Counted from the first letter of the stretch, positions 1-11,764 are shown. The stretch: DNA of 64,000 bases from Theropithecus gelada (GCF_003255815.1 NC_037669.1:132293307-132357306), one strand, 5' to 3'. Program-made: numbers and translations. Notes: a model not told the origin generated them from the letters alone.

Positions 1-207
1 GAGGACCCTCCAGCAGCCCCAGTCAAGCTTTCAGATGACTGCAGCCCCAATGCACATTCTGCCTAAACTGTCATGAGAAATTCTGTGCCACAAACACCAG
101 CTAAGCAGCTCTGGGATTCCTGATGATCAGAAATTGTGAGACAGTAAATGTTTGTTGTGTTAAACTGTAGTAAACTATTATTTATACAGCAATAGACAAC
201 TAAGACA
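1..207 (+). mobile_element. 3' end of a MaLR-like LTR (MLT1/MST class)
   Basis: The sequence ends with the typical MaLR tail: 'attgtgagacagtaaatg', then a GTTGTT-rich stretch, then 'gcaatagacaactaagaca'. It is degraded, and the 5' part lies outside the window. The family name is approximate. Confidence 0.5.
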
Positions 208-1017
208 GAGGGTAAGGATCATATAGTTAATTTTTGTCAACTAAAATTAAGAACCTGCAACATATAATTTTGTTAATGTACAAAAGCCAAATGCTGTCAA
301 AAAGGAAAAGGAAAAGGACCTGTGATATGACCATGGCTAGAGCAGGGTCTCCATGCTGGACACAGCTGACCCGTGCTCTGTGACCTTGGGCAGGCTGCTC
401 CAGCAAGTGCTGCTTGCAGAATGAAGGCTGCAGGAGATCAGGAGTGCAAAACCCCTGGCACAGCTCCTGGTGCTGATAACAGATAGCAGTGCTGGTGGCA
501 GGGGCAGTGGTTCCTTGCCCCAGGCTTCCCTGCGGTCACACAAAGGCTCTGCTGGCAGGTGGCCCCACTGACCCTGGCAGGTGGCCCCACTGACCCTGCA
601 GATTCCCAGGCAGTGCTCTACCATGGCTCCACACTGCCCCTTCCTGGGGAAGATGATACGAAGCTGAGGTGTTTAGTAAATCCCAGAGGGAAGGTAGGGG
701 AGAGAAGCTGGTGACAACATGTCAGGAGGTTTCCAAGTGATCAATGCTGCACTTTGCCTGCTCTTTTCTACTTTGAATCTCAGAGTGTTATTGTCCCCAC
801 TTTAAAGTCTACCCAACTATTGTTAACAGCTTTTCAACCACTTTCTCTCCCCAGAACTTTCGCATTAGGCACAGCACTCTGGGGCCAGATGAGAAGAGCA
901 TAGAAGGTGCTACCTTGGTGTAAAACGCCTTCTTCATGTACATCATTTGAGGATGCATGAAATTTCCACACCACTGCAGCATACGCGTCGATCCACACTC
1001 CCGTCCTGCTTGGGTGT
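208..1017. other. Non-repetitive stretch, no gene recognised
   Basis: No recognisable interspersed repeat or exon. It contains one perfect two-copy 22 bp tandem duplication (552-595). The open frames here are short and lack splice or homology support. Confidence 0.5.
552..595. repeat. Perfect 2 x 22 bp tandem duplication
   Basis: The unit begins ctggcaggtggcccc, is present twice head to tail without mismatch, and a third partial unit follows (ctgca). It looks like a recent slippage or short tandem duplication. Confidence 0.9.
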
Positions 1018-1034
1018 AAGATATGCGGGCTTTA

Positions 1035-1340
1035 GGCCGGGCGCGGTGGCTCAAGCCTGTAATCCCAGCACTTTGGGAGGCCGAGACGGGTGGATCATGA
1101 GGTCAGGAGATCGAGACCATCCTGGCTAACGCGGTGAAACCCCGTCTCTACTAAAAAATACAAAAAAAACTAGCCGGGTGAGGTGGCGGGCGCCTGTAGT
1201 CCCAGCTACTCGGGAGGCTGAGGCAGGAGAATGGCGTGGACCCGGGAGGCGGAGCTTGCAGTGAGCTGAGATCCGGCCACTGCACTCCAGCCTGGGAGAC
1301 AGAGCGAGACTCCGTCTCAAAAAAAAAAAAAAAAAAAAAA
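1035..1340 (+). mobile_element. Full-length AluY, Old World monkey type
   Basis: Complete dimeric Alu from GGCCGGGCGCGG to a pure poly-A tail. A 16 bp target duplication, aagatatgcgggcttt, at 1018-1033 is repeated exactly at 1339-1354. The variants 'ggctcaagcctg' and 'gctgagatccggccac' are those I associate with cercopithecoid AluYR copies. Intact duplications and low divergence indicate a recent insertion. Confidence 0.93.
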
Positions 1341-1354
1341 GATATGCGGGCTTT

Positions 1355-2310
1355 GTGAATGCTCCCTGGCTGATTATTGTGGAGGGGGCTGGGCTGCTGT
1401 CTGACTTGAGGGTTTACCTCTAGGCTTCAGTCTACTGCAGCTGCTGATGGCCTGTCTCACCATTGGATAAATGAAAGGGGACTGCATGTTTATTTTTAAG
1501 TTTGGGTTTTGGGCTGTACCACACTATAGGTGGATATGTGTAAAAAGGAAAATCAAAACAATGAGGGTCCTAGGGAGGGTCTGGGAAACCTACTTTATTC
1601 CCAAGGCCGCTCAAACCAAGGTCGCTCAAGCCAAGGCTTAGACTTAGAGCCTGTGACTGGCAGGTCTTGCACACAGTAAGAATACAGCGACAAAAGCACA
1701 ATGAGGAATTTCACCAGAAGGTAACAGGTGACACTCCATTCCTTCTCTGTTGTCAAAAAAAAAAAAAAAAAAAAACCTCTAGCTGAAAAGAAGTATTGAT
1801 CTAGTCAGTACTTTGCCAAAGGGTCCCATGGGTTAACTTTAATCTAATCTAATTAGTAGAAGAAGGTATTCTTTTTTTTTTAGTAATCCATGAGAAAAAC
1901 AAACCAAAGTTCAGGCATTTTAAAAAGTCAGCTACAGTGGTACAGATATGGGCAAATACCCGGAGTGGCCACACAAAAGTGAGGAAATTACTTTAAACCC
2001 AGCTAAGCACTCAAAGTGGTTCTCTTTCACTGGAAACCAGATGCAATTCAGTGTTCAGGTTGCTTTATACCACACTGAAGTCATTAGAATCTGCTCAGTG
2101 CTGCTTTCATGGACAATGCACCTCCCCTCAACCCCCCCACCTGCAGCCCGCCACCCCGCCCCATTGCTTGCTTTTCTCCTTCAGACTTCACCAGCCATGC
2201 AAAGCAATCATTCTTAGTGTGCAAAAGAAAATTCTCTACCTAAGTATTGGTTATATTTCTGATGTTGATGGGTTGCTATTAGCTTAGTTTTATTCATCAT
2301 AGGTATTTAA
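1355..2310. other. Intron-like DNA without recognised genes
   Basis: It contains a short imperfect 15 bp tandem near 1600-1637 (ccgctcaaaccaagg type), poly-A and poly-T runs near 1757 and 1872, and C-rich sequence near 2130. I see no exon or named transposon. Confidence 0.45.
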
Positions 2311-2850
2311 TTCCTTCATTTAATCCATGCATATTTATTAAGCACTTGAGATAAATGCAGGTATGGTAACAGGCGCAAGGAATACAGAGGTAAGACACAT
2401 TCCCAGCCTTAAGGCAAAAATAGACACATAAACAAAGAATTATACTATATATCATATTTATATTATTTATTTATAGCCCAACATACGTAATTGGTTAGGG
2501 CTCTAATCAAGCCTGGGGGTCAGGAAAGATTTTCTGAGTTCTGCGTTTCAGTGATAAGTAGGAATTAACTGAGCAAGAAAGAGACAGAGTGGACAAAACA
2601 TTTCAGGCAAAGGGTACCACAAAAACAAAGGCATGGAAGCTAGAGACAGCATGAGTTAGGCAGGTCAGCAGACTGGTTTTGTTAGAGTACAAGGAAGTGA
2701 CGAGAAATGAGACCAGAGGTCAGCAGGGCTGATACAGGAGTTATTTAATGCTGAATTTAGGTTAGGCTTTACCGTAAGGAAGTCATTACAGTATTTGAGA
2801 AGGAGACACACTTGAATAGGCAGTCAGGTAGGTAGACTAGGGCAGGGGCT
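2310..2850 (+). repeat. Ancient degraded interspersed repeat (family not named)
   Basis: The phrases 'atttattaagcacttgag', 'ggaatacagaggtaagaca' and later 'aggcaaagggtacc...' follow the order of a common old mammalian repeat, the 'tattgagcacctactatgtgcc' type. A relative lies at about 51835-52230. Divergence is high. Confidence 0.45.
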
Positions 2851-2875
2851 TAAAGAGTACAGGATCACAGGCAGA

Positions 2876-3160
2876 GGCCGGGCTGGCTCCACTCTGTAAT
2901 CCCAGCACTTTGGGAGGCTGAGGCAGGAGGATCACTTGAAGTCAAGAGTTTGAGACAAGCCTGGGCAACAAAGCAAGACCCCCGTCTCTATGAAAATTAA
3001 TTTGTAAAAAGCCAGGTGCCGTGGTGTTTTCCTGTAGTCTTAGCTACTTTGGAAGCTGAAGCAAGGGGATCCCTTGAGTCCAGGAGTTTGAGGCTGCAGT
3101 GAGCCATGACTGCACCACTGTACTTCAGCTTGGGTGTCAGGGCATGATCTGTCTCAAAAA
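2876..3160 (+). mobile_element. Old AluJ-type element
   Basis: A full dimeric Alu layout with many substitutions and AluJ-like wording ('aggaggatcacttgaagtcaagagtttgaga', read in pieces). It ends in a short A-tail at 3160. Confidence 0.85.
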
Positions 3161-3199
3161 TGGATAAGTAAAATACATTTTTAAAAAGGACCAGAGGCA

Positions 3200-3482
3200 G
3201 GCCGCACAGTGGCTCTCACCTGTAATCCCAGTACTTTGAGAAGCCAAGGCAGGTAGATCACTTGAAGTCAGGAGTTCAAGACCAGCCTGGCCGACATGAT
3301 GAAACCCTGTCTCTACTAAAAGTACAAAAATTAGCCTGGTGTGGTGGCGTGTACCTGTAATCCCAACTACTTGGGAGGCTGAAGCAGGAGAATCACCTGA
3401 ACCTGGGAGGCAGAGGTTGCAGTGAGCTGAGATTGCACCATTGCACTCCAGCCTGGGCGACAGAGCGAGATGCTGTCTCAAA

Positions 3483-3513
<31 letters not shown>

Positions 3514-3523
3514 ACAAACAAAC
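3200..3523 (+). mobile_element. AluS-type element with (AAAT)n tail
   Basis: Complete Alu with a tail expanded to (AAAT)n and (AAAC)n at 3480-3523. The target duplication ggaccagaggcag at 3188-3200 is repeated at 3525-3537. Confidence 0.92.
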
Positions 3524-3537
3524 AGGACCAGAGGCAG

Positions 3538-5725
3538 AGAGACTATGTTGAGGTTGAGGTGAGAGTTAATAGCATTTGCAGAATGGGGGTGGCATCTGGG
3601 ATGGGAAGGGGAGTGATTTGAGACACATTTGGAAGGTAAATTTATAAGATTTGGTGACTGATGGGTTATGGGAAATGAAGACCAGGTAGGAATCATGGGT
3701 GTGTTCCTGGAGACCACCACCATCATCTGAGGTGGAGAGAATTGGCATAGAAGGGGACAAGATGATGATGAGTTACTTTTGAACACACTGCACTTGAGAG
3801 GGTTTAAATGCTGTGTCTTCAAAAGGTAAAGGAGTATATATGGTAAACTTAACTGTGGTCTAAAACAAAGGTGGAGAATGCTGTTGTTAATGGTGACATC
3901 ACTAATGCATCATAGCACTCCTATTCCCACAGTCCAGACACACCTTCTGCATCCTTTTCAACATATTGTTTCATCCCCACAAGGTGTCAACTATAAGTTC
4001 TAACACATGATGGCTACTAGTGTTCGAATGGAGAGTGTATGCCTTGGAAAGCCACATTTCTCCCCAGTCTAAAAGCTTGACTGAATAACATTCTTTAAAA
4101 CATACATGTCTTGAACACAGATTTGGATGTATCCTTGAAGTAAATTATAGTTTACCAAATGTAAATAACCAAAAACACATCGATCATGAGCGCCAGCCTC
4201 ATTGGGAACTCTTCTGATATTTCTGAGACTGCTAACTTGGTTTAAGGTTAGGGCAGGGCAGACCATGGTAATCAATAGAGTCTAATTTGACATTTATTAA
4301 CTGTCCATTATGGGATGGGACAGGGCTTCTCCATATGACTCCAGCAAGATCCAGGCTTATTAACGCTCCATGGAGGGTGTTGGCAGCAAGAAGTCTTCCT
4401 GATGGGTTGAGATGATTTGGATTATACCCCCTTCTTAAGGAACTTAGAAGGAAGAGCAACATACAAAAGACTGAGAAATCCTCAGAAATCAATTTAACTT
4501 AGTTTGGCCTAGTGTCACCCAGACTTACTTGGCCATGAAATCCTCCTGTCACATGACACTCATGAAAAGTCTCAGAAATTAGGATCATTTCAATCCTCAA
4601 AGCATACCCATTTTTCAAACGAGAAATACAAGCTCTAGAATCACAAAGCCACAAAATTGGCAAGGGAGATCTAAAATCAGATCTTCCGGTTCTAGCCTCT
4701 GGGCCAAATTCATAGGACTGCAGCTGAAGAGGACAGTAAGTAGTGAAGATCAGAGCTGATACCTGGGCTACACACCCACTTTACAAAGCGAACATCGGGT
4801 CCCGGCAGTATCCCTACTCGGCAATATGTGCGGTACATGGGCCAGCTACAGCTGTCTGAGGGGTCCCCATCAGGGCTGACAGCTCATCGTATCTTTCAAA
4901 ATCCACCACCATTGCCCTTTTCTTTTGTAGCCACTATAAAACACTACTCTGTTTACTTTCTGCTACACCCATGAGAGGAATTCTGGCCTTTGGGCATTTC
5001 CTGTTGCCTAGAAACCTTATAGATCATTGGGTGCAGGAAGCTGACCCTGTGGTAGAGATTCACAGGCAGGAAGTTTATTCAGCGTGCTCTGGAGCAACAC
5101 CTGTAAGAGAATACAGGCAGTAAGACAGGGCAGAGGGAGAGGCTGGATTCTGATGCAGCTGCAAACAGAGGCCTGACTGATCCAGGAGGATGCTCTGCAA
5201 CGGGGATGGGCCTTCAAAGTGGATCCACGAAGGGCCAGGCCTTCATGTCCCAGCATTAACCTGTCTTTGGATATGGGTTGCTCCTGCTCCTACCTTGGGC
5301 ATCCTAGTTCTCCTCAACCACAGGCAATCCCAAAGAGGGTCTCAGCTGAGCACTGTCAGTTGCCAACATTACCAGCAGCTGAGAAGGAAGTCCTTCCCTC
5401 CTGGAAGCGGGTGGAGGGAGTGCTGTAGATCTGGGCTGCCTGACAGCATCTTCTGCATTGCTCAGGGCATGCTTCCCACTCAACTGTCAGGTCTGGATAG
5501 TTGTCTGCTTTCTATAGACGCTACTAGAATCTAGAGTCTGGGCTGTGGCCTCCATTATATTAACCCTAACTGTACTATGCTTCATATTAGTTTTATCTTG
5601 GTACCTATAAAGCTTTCCAAAAGTTTTATATTTCTCTGTATCCTAGCAGGGTTTCAGGAAGTGATCAATAATCAGTACGGATGTAGAGGAAAGAGTAAGA
5701 GATCTGGAGCCTGAACTCCTAATTT
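3538..5725. other. About 2.2 kb of apparently single-copy intron DNA
   Basis: I recognise no Alu, L1 or LTR here. Open frames of 60-115 codons occur on both strands but none shows recognisable protein similarity or splice-site framing. Confidence 0.45.
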
Positions 5726-5727
5726 TA

Positions 5728-5751
5728 TTTCTTTTTCTTTTCTTTTCTTTC

Positions 5752-5784
<33 letters not shown>

Positions 5785-6053
5785 GCCCAGGCTGGAGTGC
5801 AGTGGCGTGATCGGTCCTCATTGCAGCCTCAAACTCCTGGCCTCAAGTGATCCTCCTACCTCAGCCTCCTGAGTAGCTGGGACCACAGGTGCACACCACA
5901 CCTGGCTAATTTTTAAACCTTTTGAAGAGACAGGGTCTCCCCAGGTTGCCCAGGCTGGTCTCAAATTCCTGGGCTTAGGAGAGCCTCCTGCCTCCTGGGC
6001 TGAAGAGTTCCTTCCAAAGTGCTGGGGTTACAGGTGTGAGCTACTGCACTCAG
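5728..6053 (-). mobile_element. AluJ-type element with (TTTTC)n tail
   Basis: The reversed Alu begins with a pyrimidine (TTTTC)n/poly-T stretch. The body then reads 'gcccaggctggagtgcag' down to 'gtgagctactgcactcagc'. Substitutions and an internal gap mark it as old. Confidence 0.85.
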
Positions 6054-6277
6054 CAATCACAGAACTGCCACTTATGGATGTATACAATTACACACATCAC
6101 TTAATTTCTGTGAATCTTAGTTTTGTGATTTATAATATGGGAATTTTAAAAAGCCCTATTGTACCCAAGCTCCAGTGTTACTGTGAGAATAACAAGATGG
6201 TGAATTGAAAATGCTTTGTAAAGTAAAAAAAAAAACTAGAGCCAGTGTTTCACAATAGTGAGTACAAAATAGATAGC

Positions 6278-6689
6278 TGCTATGGTTTGAATATGGTCAG
6301 CTCCCTCCAAAACTCACGTTGAAGCTTAGACCCCAACGTAATGGTGTTGAGAGGTGGTGGAACCTTTAAGAGGCATTTGGTTGAGGAATCCACCCTCAGA
6401 AAGGGATTAATCTATCTCTTAGTCACTGAGAGAGCAGGCTGTTATAAAGCAAGGCTGCCTCTCATTTTTATCCCTTTCTGCACACTCCTGCTTTCCCTTC
6501 TGGTTCTCGGCCTTTCTCTGCCATGTTGTGATACAGCACAAGGCCCTCACCCGAAGCTGAGAAGATGGCAACGCCATGCTTCTTGGACTTCCCAGCCTCC
6601 GGAATTGTGAACCAGACAAACCTCTTTTCCTTATAAATTACCCAGTCTCTCAGGTATTCTGTTATGGCAACAGAAAATGAACTAAGACA
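6278..6689 (+). mobile_element. MaLR solo LTR (MST-like)
   Basis: Starts TGCTATGGTTTGAATATG and ends AACTAAGACA, with the diagnostic internal order: a 'gttgaagcttagaccccaa' region, 'ggatta', 'ttcttggacttcccagcc', then 'aaattacccagtctctcagg'. It is about 410 bp, the usual MST LTR size. No internal retroviral-like sequence flanks it, so it is a solo LTR. Confidence 0.85.
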
Positions 6690-6819
6690 ACACCTATTAA
6701 AGGAAAAAAATATTGAGCCAATCCATGTGAAACTAGGTGTAAATTCCTTTTGCTAATAACGCTTATAAAAATCCAAGTGAATTTACAAAATATAAACAAA
6801 AATAGAATACAATTAATTT

Positions 6820-7131
6820 CTTTTTTTTTTTTTTTTTGAGATGGAGTCTTCCTCTGTTGCCCAGGTTGAAGTGCAGTGGCACCATCTCGGCTCACTGCAA
6901 GCTCCGCCTCCCAGGTTCATGTCATTCTCCTGCCTCTGTCTCCCGGTAGCTGGGACTACAGGTGCCAGGCACCCGCCATCATGCCCGGCTAATTTTTTTT
7001 TTTTTGTATTTTTAGTAGAGACAGGGTTTCACCATGTTAGCCAGGATGGTCTCGATCTCCTGACCTTGTGATCCACCCTCCTCGGCCTCCCAAAGTGCTG
7101 GGATTACAGGCTTGAGCCACCACGCCTGGCC
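6820..7131 (-). mobile_element. AluY-type element
   Basis: Full-length reversed Alu with a poly-T head and the 'ggcttgagccacc' end, complementary to 'ggctcaagcc'. Target copies gaatacaattaattt at 6805-6819 and gaatgcaattaattt at 7132-7146 differ by one base. Confidence 0.92.
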
Positions 7132-7146
7132 GAATGCAATTAATTT

Positions 7147-7507
7147 CAATTAACAATACTGATTATTGTGCCAGATGACATTGTTTTATTGGCTTATACA
7201 CATACGGTACTGACTGTAAGGACAAGGTTCATTTGGACTGGATATGCATGCCATGTAATAATTTGGTTTTCTCCATTCTTTCCACTGTGAAACTGTTCAT
7301 TTACACAATGCACCATTTGGCCTTCACATAGAAATATCATTTACATATATTAAGTACACCTCCACTTGTTTAAATTTTCCATTTTATTTGGTCATAAGAA
7401 TATGTATCATGATTTCAATTTGGCCTTATGTATCAGAAAGTCCGTATAACAGTGACTTGAAAAATTAGGAGCAAAAGAAGTGCAAGACTTATACACGGAA
7501 AACTACA
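7147..7507. other. AT-rich unique DNA
   Basis: Nothing recognised. It separates two Alus; no convincing open frame or repeat. Confidence 0.4.
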
Positions 7508-7796
7508 GGCTGGGCGCAATGGCTCAAATCTGTAATCCCAGCACTTTCGGAGGCCAAGGTGGGTGGATCACTTGAGGCCAGGAGTTTGAGACCAGCCTGG
7601 CCAACATGGTGAAACCCCATCTCTACTAAAAATACAAAAATTAGCCAGGCATGGTAGCATATGCCTGTAATCCCAGCTACTCAGGAGGCTGAGGCACGAG
7701 AATCACTTGAGCCTGGGAGGCAGAGGTTACAGTGAGCTGAGATCACACCACTGCACTTCAGCCTGGGTGACAGAGCGAGACTGCCAAAAAAACCCC
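7508..7796 (+). mobile_element. AluS-type element
   Basis: Dimeric Alu starting GGCTGGGCGCAATGGC and ending at 'gagactgcc' with a short A-tail. It abuts the L1M fragment directly. Confidence 0.9.
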
Positions 7797-7813
7797 CAAC
7801 GACCTACAAAACA

Positions 7814-8296
7814 TTGCTAAGAGAAATTAAAGAAGATTTAAATAAAGGAATTGGAAGACTCAGTATTATTAAAATAGCAATGCCCCTCAACGTGATCTAT
7901 AGATTAAACATAATTCCTATAAAAATTCCAACAGGCTTTTGGGCAGGAATTGACAAGCTGATCCTAAAATGTATATGGAAATGCAAAGGACCTAGAAAAG
8001 CCAAAACAATCTTAAAAAAGAACAAAGTTGGAAAACTTAGACTTCCCAATTTTAAAACTTACTATAAAGCTACATTAATTAAGACTGTGTGGTACTGGCA
8101 TAAGGGTAGACATATAGATCAATGGAACAGAATTGAGAGTCTAGAAATAAAACTTTACATTTATAGTCCATTGATTTTTCACAAAGGTGCCAAGGTAATT
8201 CAATGGGGAAAGGACAGTCTTTTCAACAGATGGTGCTGGGACAACTGGATATCTGCGTGCAGAAAGATGAATTTAGATACCTCACACTATACATAA
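7814..8296 (+). pseudogene. Decayed L1 ORF2 C-terminal fragment
   Basis: A 160-codon open stretch that is part of LINE-1 ORF2, downstream of the reverse-transcriptase domain. No endonuclease or reverse-transcriptase catalytic motifs are present, and the original frame is lost after 8296. It is not a host gene. Confidence 0.88.
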
Positions 8297-9401
8297 AAAT
8301 GAACTTAAAATGAATCATATGCCAAGTGTAAAAGCTAAAACTATAAAACTTGTAGAAGAAAGTAGAAGATCTTTGCAACCTTAAGTTAGACAAAGAGTTC
8401 TTAAACACAACATCAAAAGCATAATCCATGAAAGGAAAAATTGAAAAAACTGACTTCATCAAAATTAAAAACTTTTCTGCTTCAAGAAACGTCAGTAAGA
8501 AAATGAAAAGTAAGCCACAGTCTGGGAGAAAGTATACACAAATACTTTTTCTGGTAAAGGATTTGTATCCAGAATATATAAAAATCACTTGTAAGTTAAT
8601 AATAAGACAAGCCAATTAAAAATGGGCAACAGCTGCATAGATATTTCACCAAAGAAATATGAATGGCTAATAAGCATTTGAAAAGGTGCTCAACATCATT
8701 AGTCATAGGGGAAATGAACATTAAAAATACAATGAGATGCTATTATACTTCATGCCCAGTAGAAGGAATATAATAAAAAGACAAAATAATTTTTGATAGG
8801 AATATGAAAAAACCGTAAGCCTTATATGCTGATGGGAATATAAGATAGTATGCTTACTTTGGAAAACAGTTTGGCAGTTACTTATAAAATGAAACATAAA
8901 TTTACCATATGATCTTGCAATTCCTCTCCTGAGAATCTACCCAAGACAAATGGAAACATACATCTGTCCAAAGATGTATATGTATTCATGCAACATTATT
9001 CATAAGGTCTAAAAAGAGAAAACAATCCACATGTCCATCAACTGGAAAACAGACAACCAAAATATAATACAGTGATATAACAGAATATTATTCAGCAACA
9101 AGAAGAAACTACTGATGTGTGCTACAGCATGGAAGACTATCAAAAACAGTATGTTAAGTGAAAGAAGCCAGATATAAAAGACTGCATGTTCTATGATCCC
9201 ATTTATATGCAATGTTCAGAAAAGGCAGATTTATAAAGACAGCGGATCAGTGGTTGCCTTGGCCTGAGGAATGAGGATAGATTGTCAATGAGCAAGAGGA
9301 ATGTTTCGGGGATAACAGAAAGGTTCTAGGTTTGGTTGCGGGGATGTCTACACAAAACTATGCTTACTAAAAATCACTGCACATTTAAAACAGGTGAATT
9401 T

Positions 9402-9697
9402 GAGGCCGGGCGCGGTGGCTCACGCCTCTAATCCCAGCACTTTGGGAGGCTGAGGTGGGCAGATCATGAGGTCGGGAGATCAAGACTAGCCTGGCCAACA
9501 TAGTGAAACCCCCTGTATTAAAAATACAAAAAATTAGCTGGGCGTGGTGGCACCGCACCTGTAATCCCACTTACTAGGGAGGCTGAGGCAGGAGAATCGC
9601 TTGAACCTGGGAGGCAGAGGTTGCAGTGAGCTGAGATTGCACTACTGCACTCCAGCCTGGGTGACAGTGCAAGACTCCGTCTCAAAACAACAACAAC
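9402..9697 (+). mobile_element. AluS-type element inside the L1M
   Basis: Starts GGCCGGGCGCGGTGGCTCACGCC and has an (AAC)n-rich tail. The host sequence aaacaggtgaattt is duplicated on both sides, showing that it inserted into the L1M 3' UTR. Confidence 0.93.
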
Positions 9698-9746
9698 AAC
9701 AAAAACAGGTGAATTTTACGGTATGTAAATTATATCCCTTTGGTTT

Positions 9747-10034
9747 ATTTTTTTGAGACAGGGTTTCATTCTGCCACCCAGGCTGGAGCGCAGTGGCGTG
9801 ATCTCGGCTGACTGCAACCTACGCCTCCTGGGCTCAAGGGATACTCCTGCTTCAGCCTCCAAATAGCCGGGACTACATTTGCATGCCACCATGCCCCAGC
9901 TAATTTTTGTATGTTTCGTAGAGACAGGGTTTTGCCATGTTGCCCAGGCTGGTCTCGAACTCCTGGGCTCAAATGATCCACCTGCCCCAGCTTCCCAAAG
10001 TGCTACGATTACAGGCATGAGCCACTGCACCTGG
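9747..10034 (-). mobile_element. Alu (J/S type) inside the L1M tail
   Basis: A reversed Alu from 'tttttttgagacagggtttc' to 'actgcacctggcc', interrupting the L1M 3' end just before its 'aataaagct' signal. Confidence 0.9.
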
Positions 10035-10083
10035 CCATAAATCATATGTTAATAAAGCTATTTTAAAAATTAGCTTTTCTTTC

Positions 10084-10150
10084 TTTTTTTTGAGATGGAG
10101 TTTTGCTCTTGTTGCCCAGGCTGGAGTGCAATGGCACCATCTCGGCTCAC
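10084..10150 (-). mobile_element. Alu 3'-end fragment, first copy beside the L1
   Basis: About 67 bp of reversed Alu ('gagatggag...' to 'atctcggctcac'), ending abruptly at the 5' truncation point of the adjacent L1. A similar stretch recurs after the L1 at about 10810-10870. Confidence 0.85.
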
Positions 10151-10790
10151 CTGATGGTGCGAGTGTAAATTAGTTCAACCACTGTGGAAGACAGTGTGGT
10201 GATTCCTCAAAGATCTAGAACTAGAAATACCATATGACCCAGCGATCCCATTACTCGGTATATATCCAAAGGATTATAAATCTTGCTATTATAAATGCAC
10301 ATGTATTTATATGTGTTTATTGTGGCACTATTCACAATAGCAAAGACTTGGAACCAACCCAGATGTCCATCAATGATAGACTGGATTAAGAAAATGTGGC
10401 ACATACACACCATGGAATACCATGCAGCCATAAAAAAGGATGAGTTCATGTCCTTTGCAGGGACATGGATGAAGCTGGAAACCATCATTCTCAGCAAACT
10501 ATCACAAGGACAGAAAACCAAACACTGCTTGTTCTCACTCATCAGTGGGAGGTGAACAATGAGAACACATGGACACAGGGTGGGGAACATCACACACTGG
10601 GGCCTGTCGGGGGGTGGGAGGCTGGGGGAGGGATAGCATTAGGAGAAATACCTAATGTAAATGACGAGTTGATGGATGCAGAAAACCAACATGGCACATG
10701 TATACCTATGTAACAAACCTGCATGTTGTGCACATGCACCCTAGAACTTAAAGTATAATAAAAAAAAGAAAGAATGAAGAAAAAAAAACA
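10151..10790 (+). mobile_element. Young L1 (L1PA-like) 3' end, 5'-truncated
   Basis: Begins mid-element at the 'gtgtaaattagttcaacca' region. It ends with the hallmark tail landmarks: 'tcggggggtgggagg', 'ggatagcattaggagaaat', 'gcacatgtatacctatg', 'cttaaagtataataaaaaa'. Divergence from the primate L1PA pattern I remember is low. It spans the end of ORF2 plus the 3' UTR and has no complete coding frame. Confidence 0.92.
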
Positions 10791-10798
10791 GCTTTTTT

Positions 10799-10989
10799 TT
10801 CTTTTTTTTTTTGAGGAGGAGTTTCACTCTTGTTGCCCAGGCTAGAGTGCAATGGCGGCATCTCGGCTCGCTGCAACCTCTGTCTCCCAGATTCATGCGA
10901 TTCTCCTGCCTCAGCCTCCCGAGTAGCTGGAATTACAGGCATGTGCCAATACGCCCAGCTAATTTTGTATTTTTAGCAGAGACGGGGTA
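10799..10989 (-). mobile_element. Alu fragment after the L1
   Basis: Reversed Alu from poly-T through 'gtttcactcttgttgccc' to 'gcagagacgggg', where it stops. The 5' (left) monomer is missing. The first 65 bp parallel the fragment at 10084-10150 with several mismatches. Confidence 0.88.
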
Positions 10990-10992
10990 ATT

Positions 10993-11764
10993 AGCTTAAT
11001 TTTTATACATAATGAAGTGTCTGCAGACAGTCACATCCTGGGCTGGCATAATGAGGGTTTTTTGGTAGTCATGAGAGACCCAGACTGCTTATATCTTTGC
11101 TTCCACCACTGCTAGTATGTGTTCTTGCCCTCATGGTCATATCTCAACTTCCTTCCTGGCTAGATGAGGAGAAAGACTGGAGAGTGAGAAAGACACTGAC
11201 CATTGCTTTTTGAACTTTTGTCTGAGATCAAATGTAGCACCTGCTCGTATCAGCTTAATACCTGATATGTCCTCTATCGATCTTAAAAGTCAGCCACTTT
11301 TAAGGATCTTTCTGGGAAGCCCCATCTAATAGCTCAGACATCATGAGCTCAAACCTTGCCACATGAACATTCGTAACTGCAAGGAAGTCTGAGAACCATA
11401 GGACCATTGCTGATTCCAGTCGGTTCTGTTAGTAAGGTAGAGGGGAGGAATGGATATTGGGTAAGGTAGTTTGAAATCTCTGGGGGCTGAGAAACACTTT
11501 TTGGTGTCAATGTAAACACAGACAGAACCAGCATTACTTGTATCATAGAGCAGTCCTTGCTTATAAGGTGATGAACCAGAATATGCTTAACATTAATGGG
11601 TTATTATAAAAATAAAAACAAAACAATTAAATATTTAGTGAAAGCATAAGGGCTTCAGAGAAGCTATCTCTCACTCTGTTGAGAAACACTAAGCTGAACA
11701 AATGTTCCTTGTTGTTTATATTTTTATTTCTAAGACAACAACTTGAGGACTGAGACATTTGGTA
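10993..11764. other. Unique intron-like DNA
   Basis: No exon or transposon recognised. AT-rich near 11580-11640. Confidence 0.4.

Larger units (their letters stand above)
7797..10072 (+). mobile_element. L1M 3' portion (ORF2 C-terminus and 3' UTR), split by two Alus
   Basis: The first part encodes the L1 ORF2 C-terminal region: WYWHKGRHIDQWNRIES and WGKDSLFNRWCWDNW are the recognisable landmarks in the frame at 7814-8296. Frameshifts and stops follow. The 3' UTR contains the usual 'tgtccatcaactgg' and 'gtgaaagaagccagat' landmarks. Alus at 9402-9697 and 9747-10034 interrupt it, and the tail resumes as 'aataaagctattttaaaaa' at 10050-10070. It is 5'-truncated and non-functional. Confidence 0.9.

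Noticed and set aside
3137..3517. A 126-codon open frame on the minus strand, and similar frames at 20968-21324, 36414-36725 and 38810-39124
   Set aside because: These are translations of Alu elements (for example LALSPRLECNGAISAHCN and related phrases), not genes.
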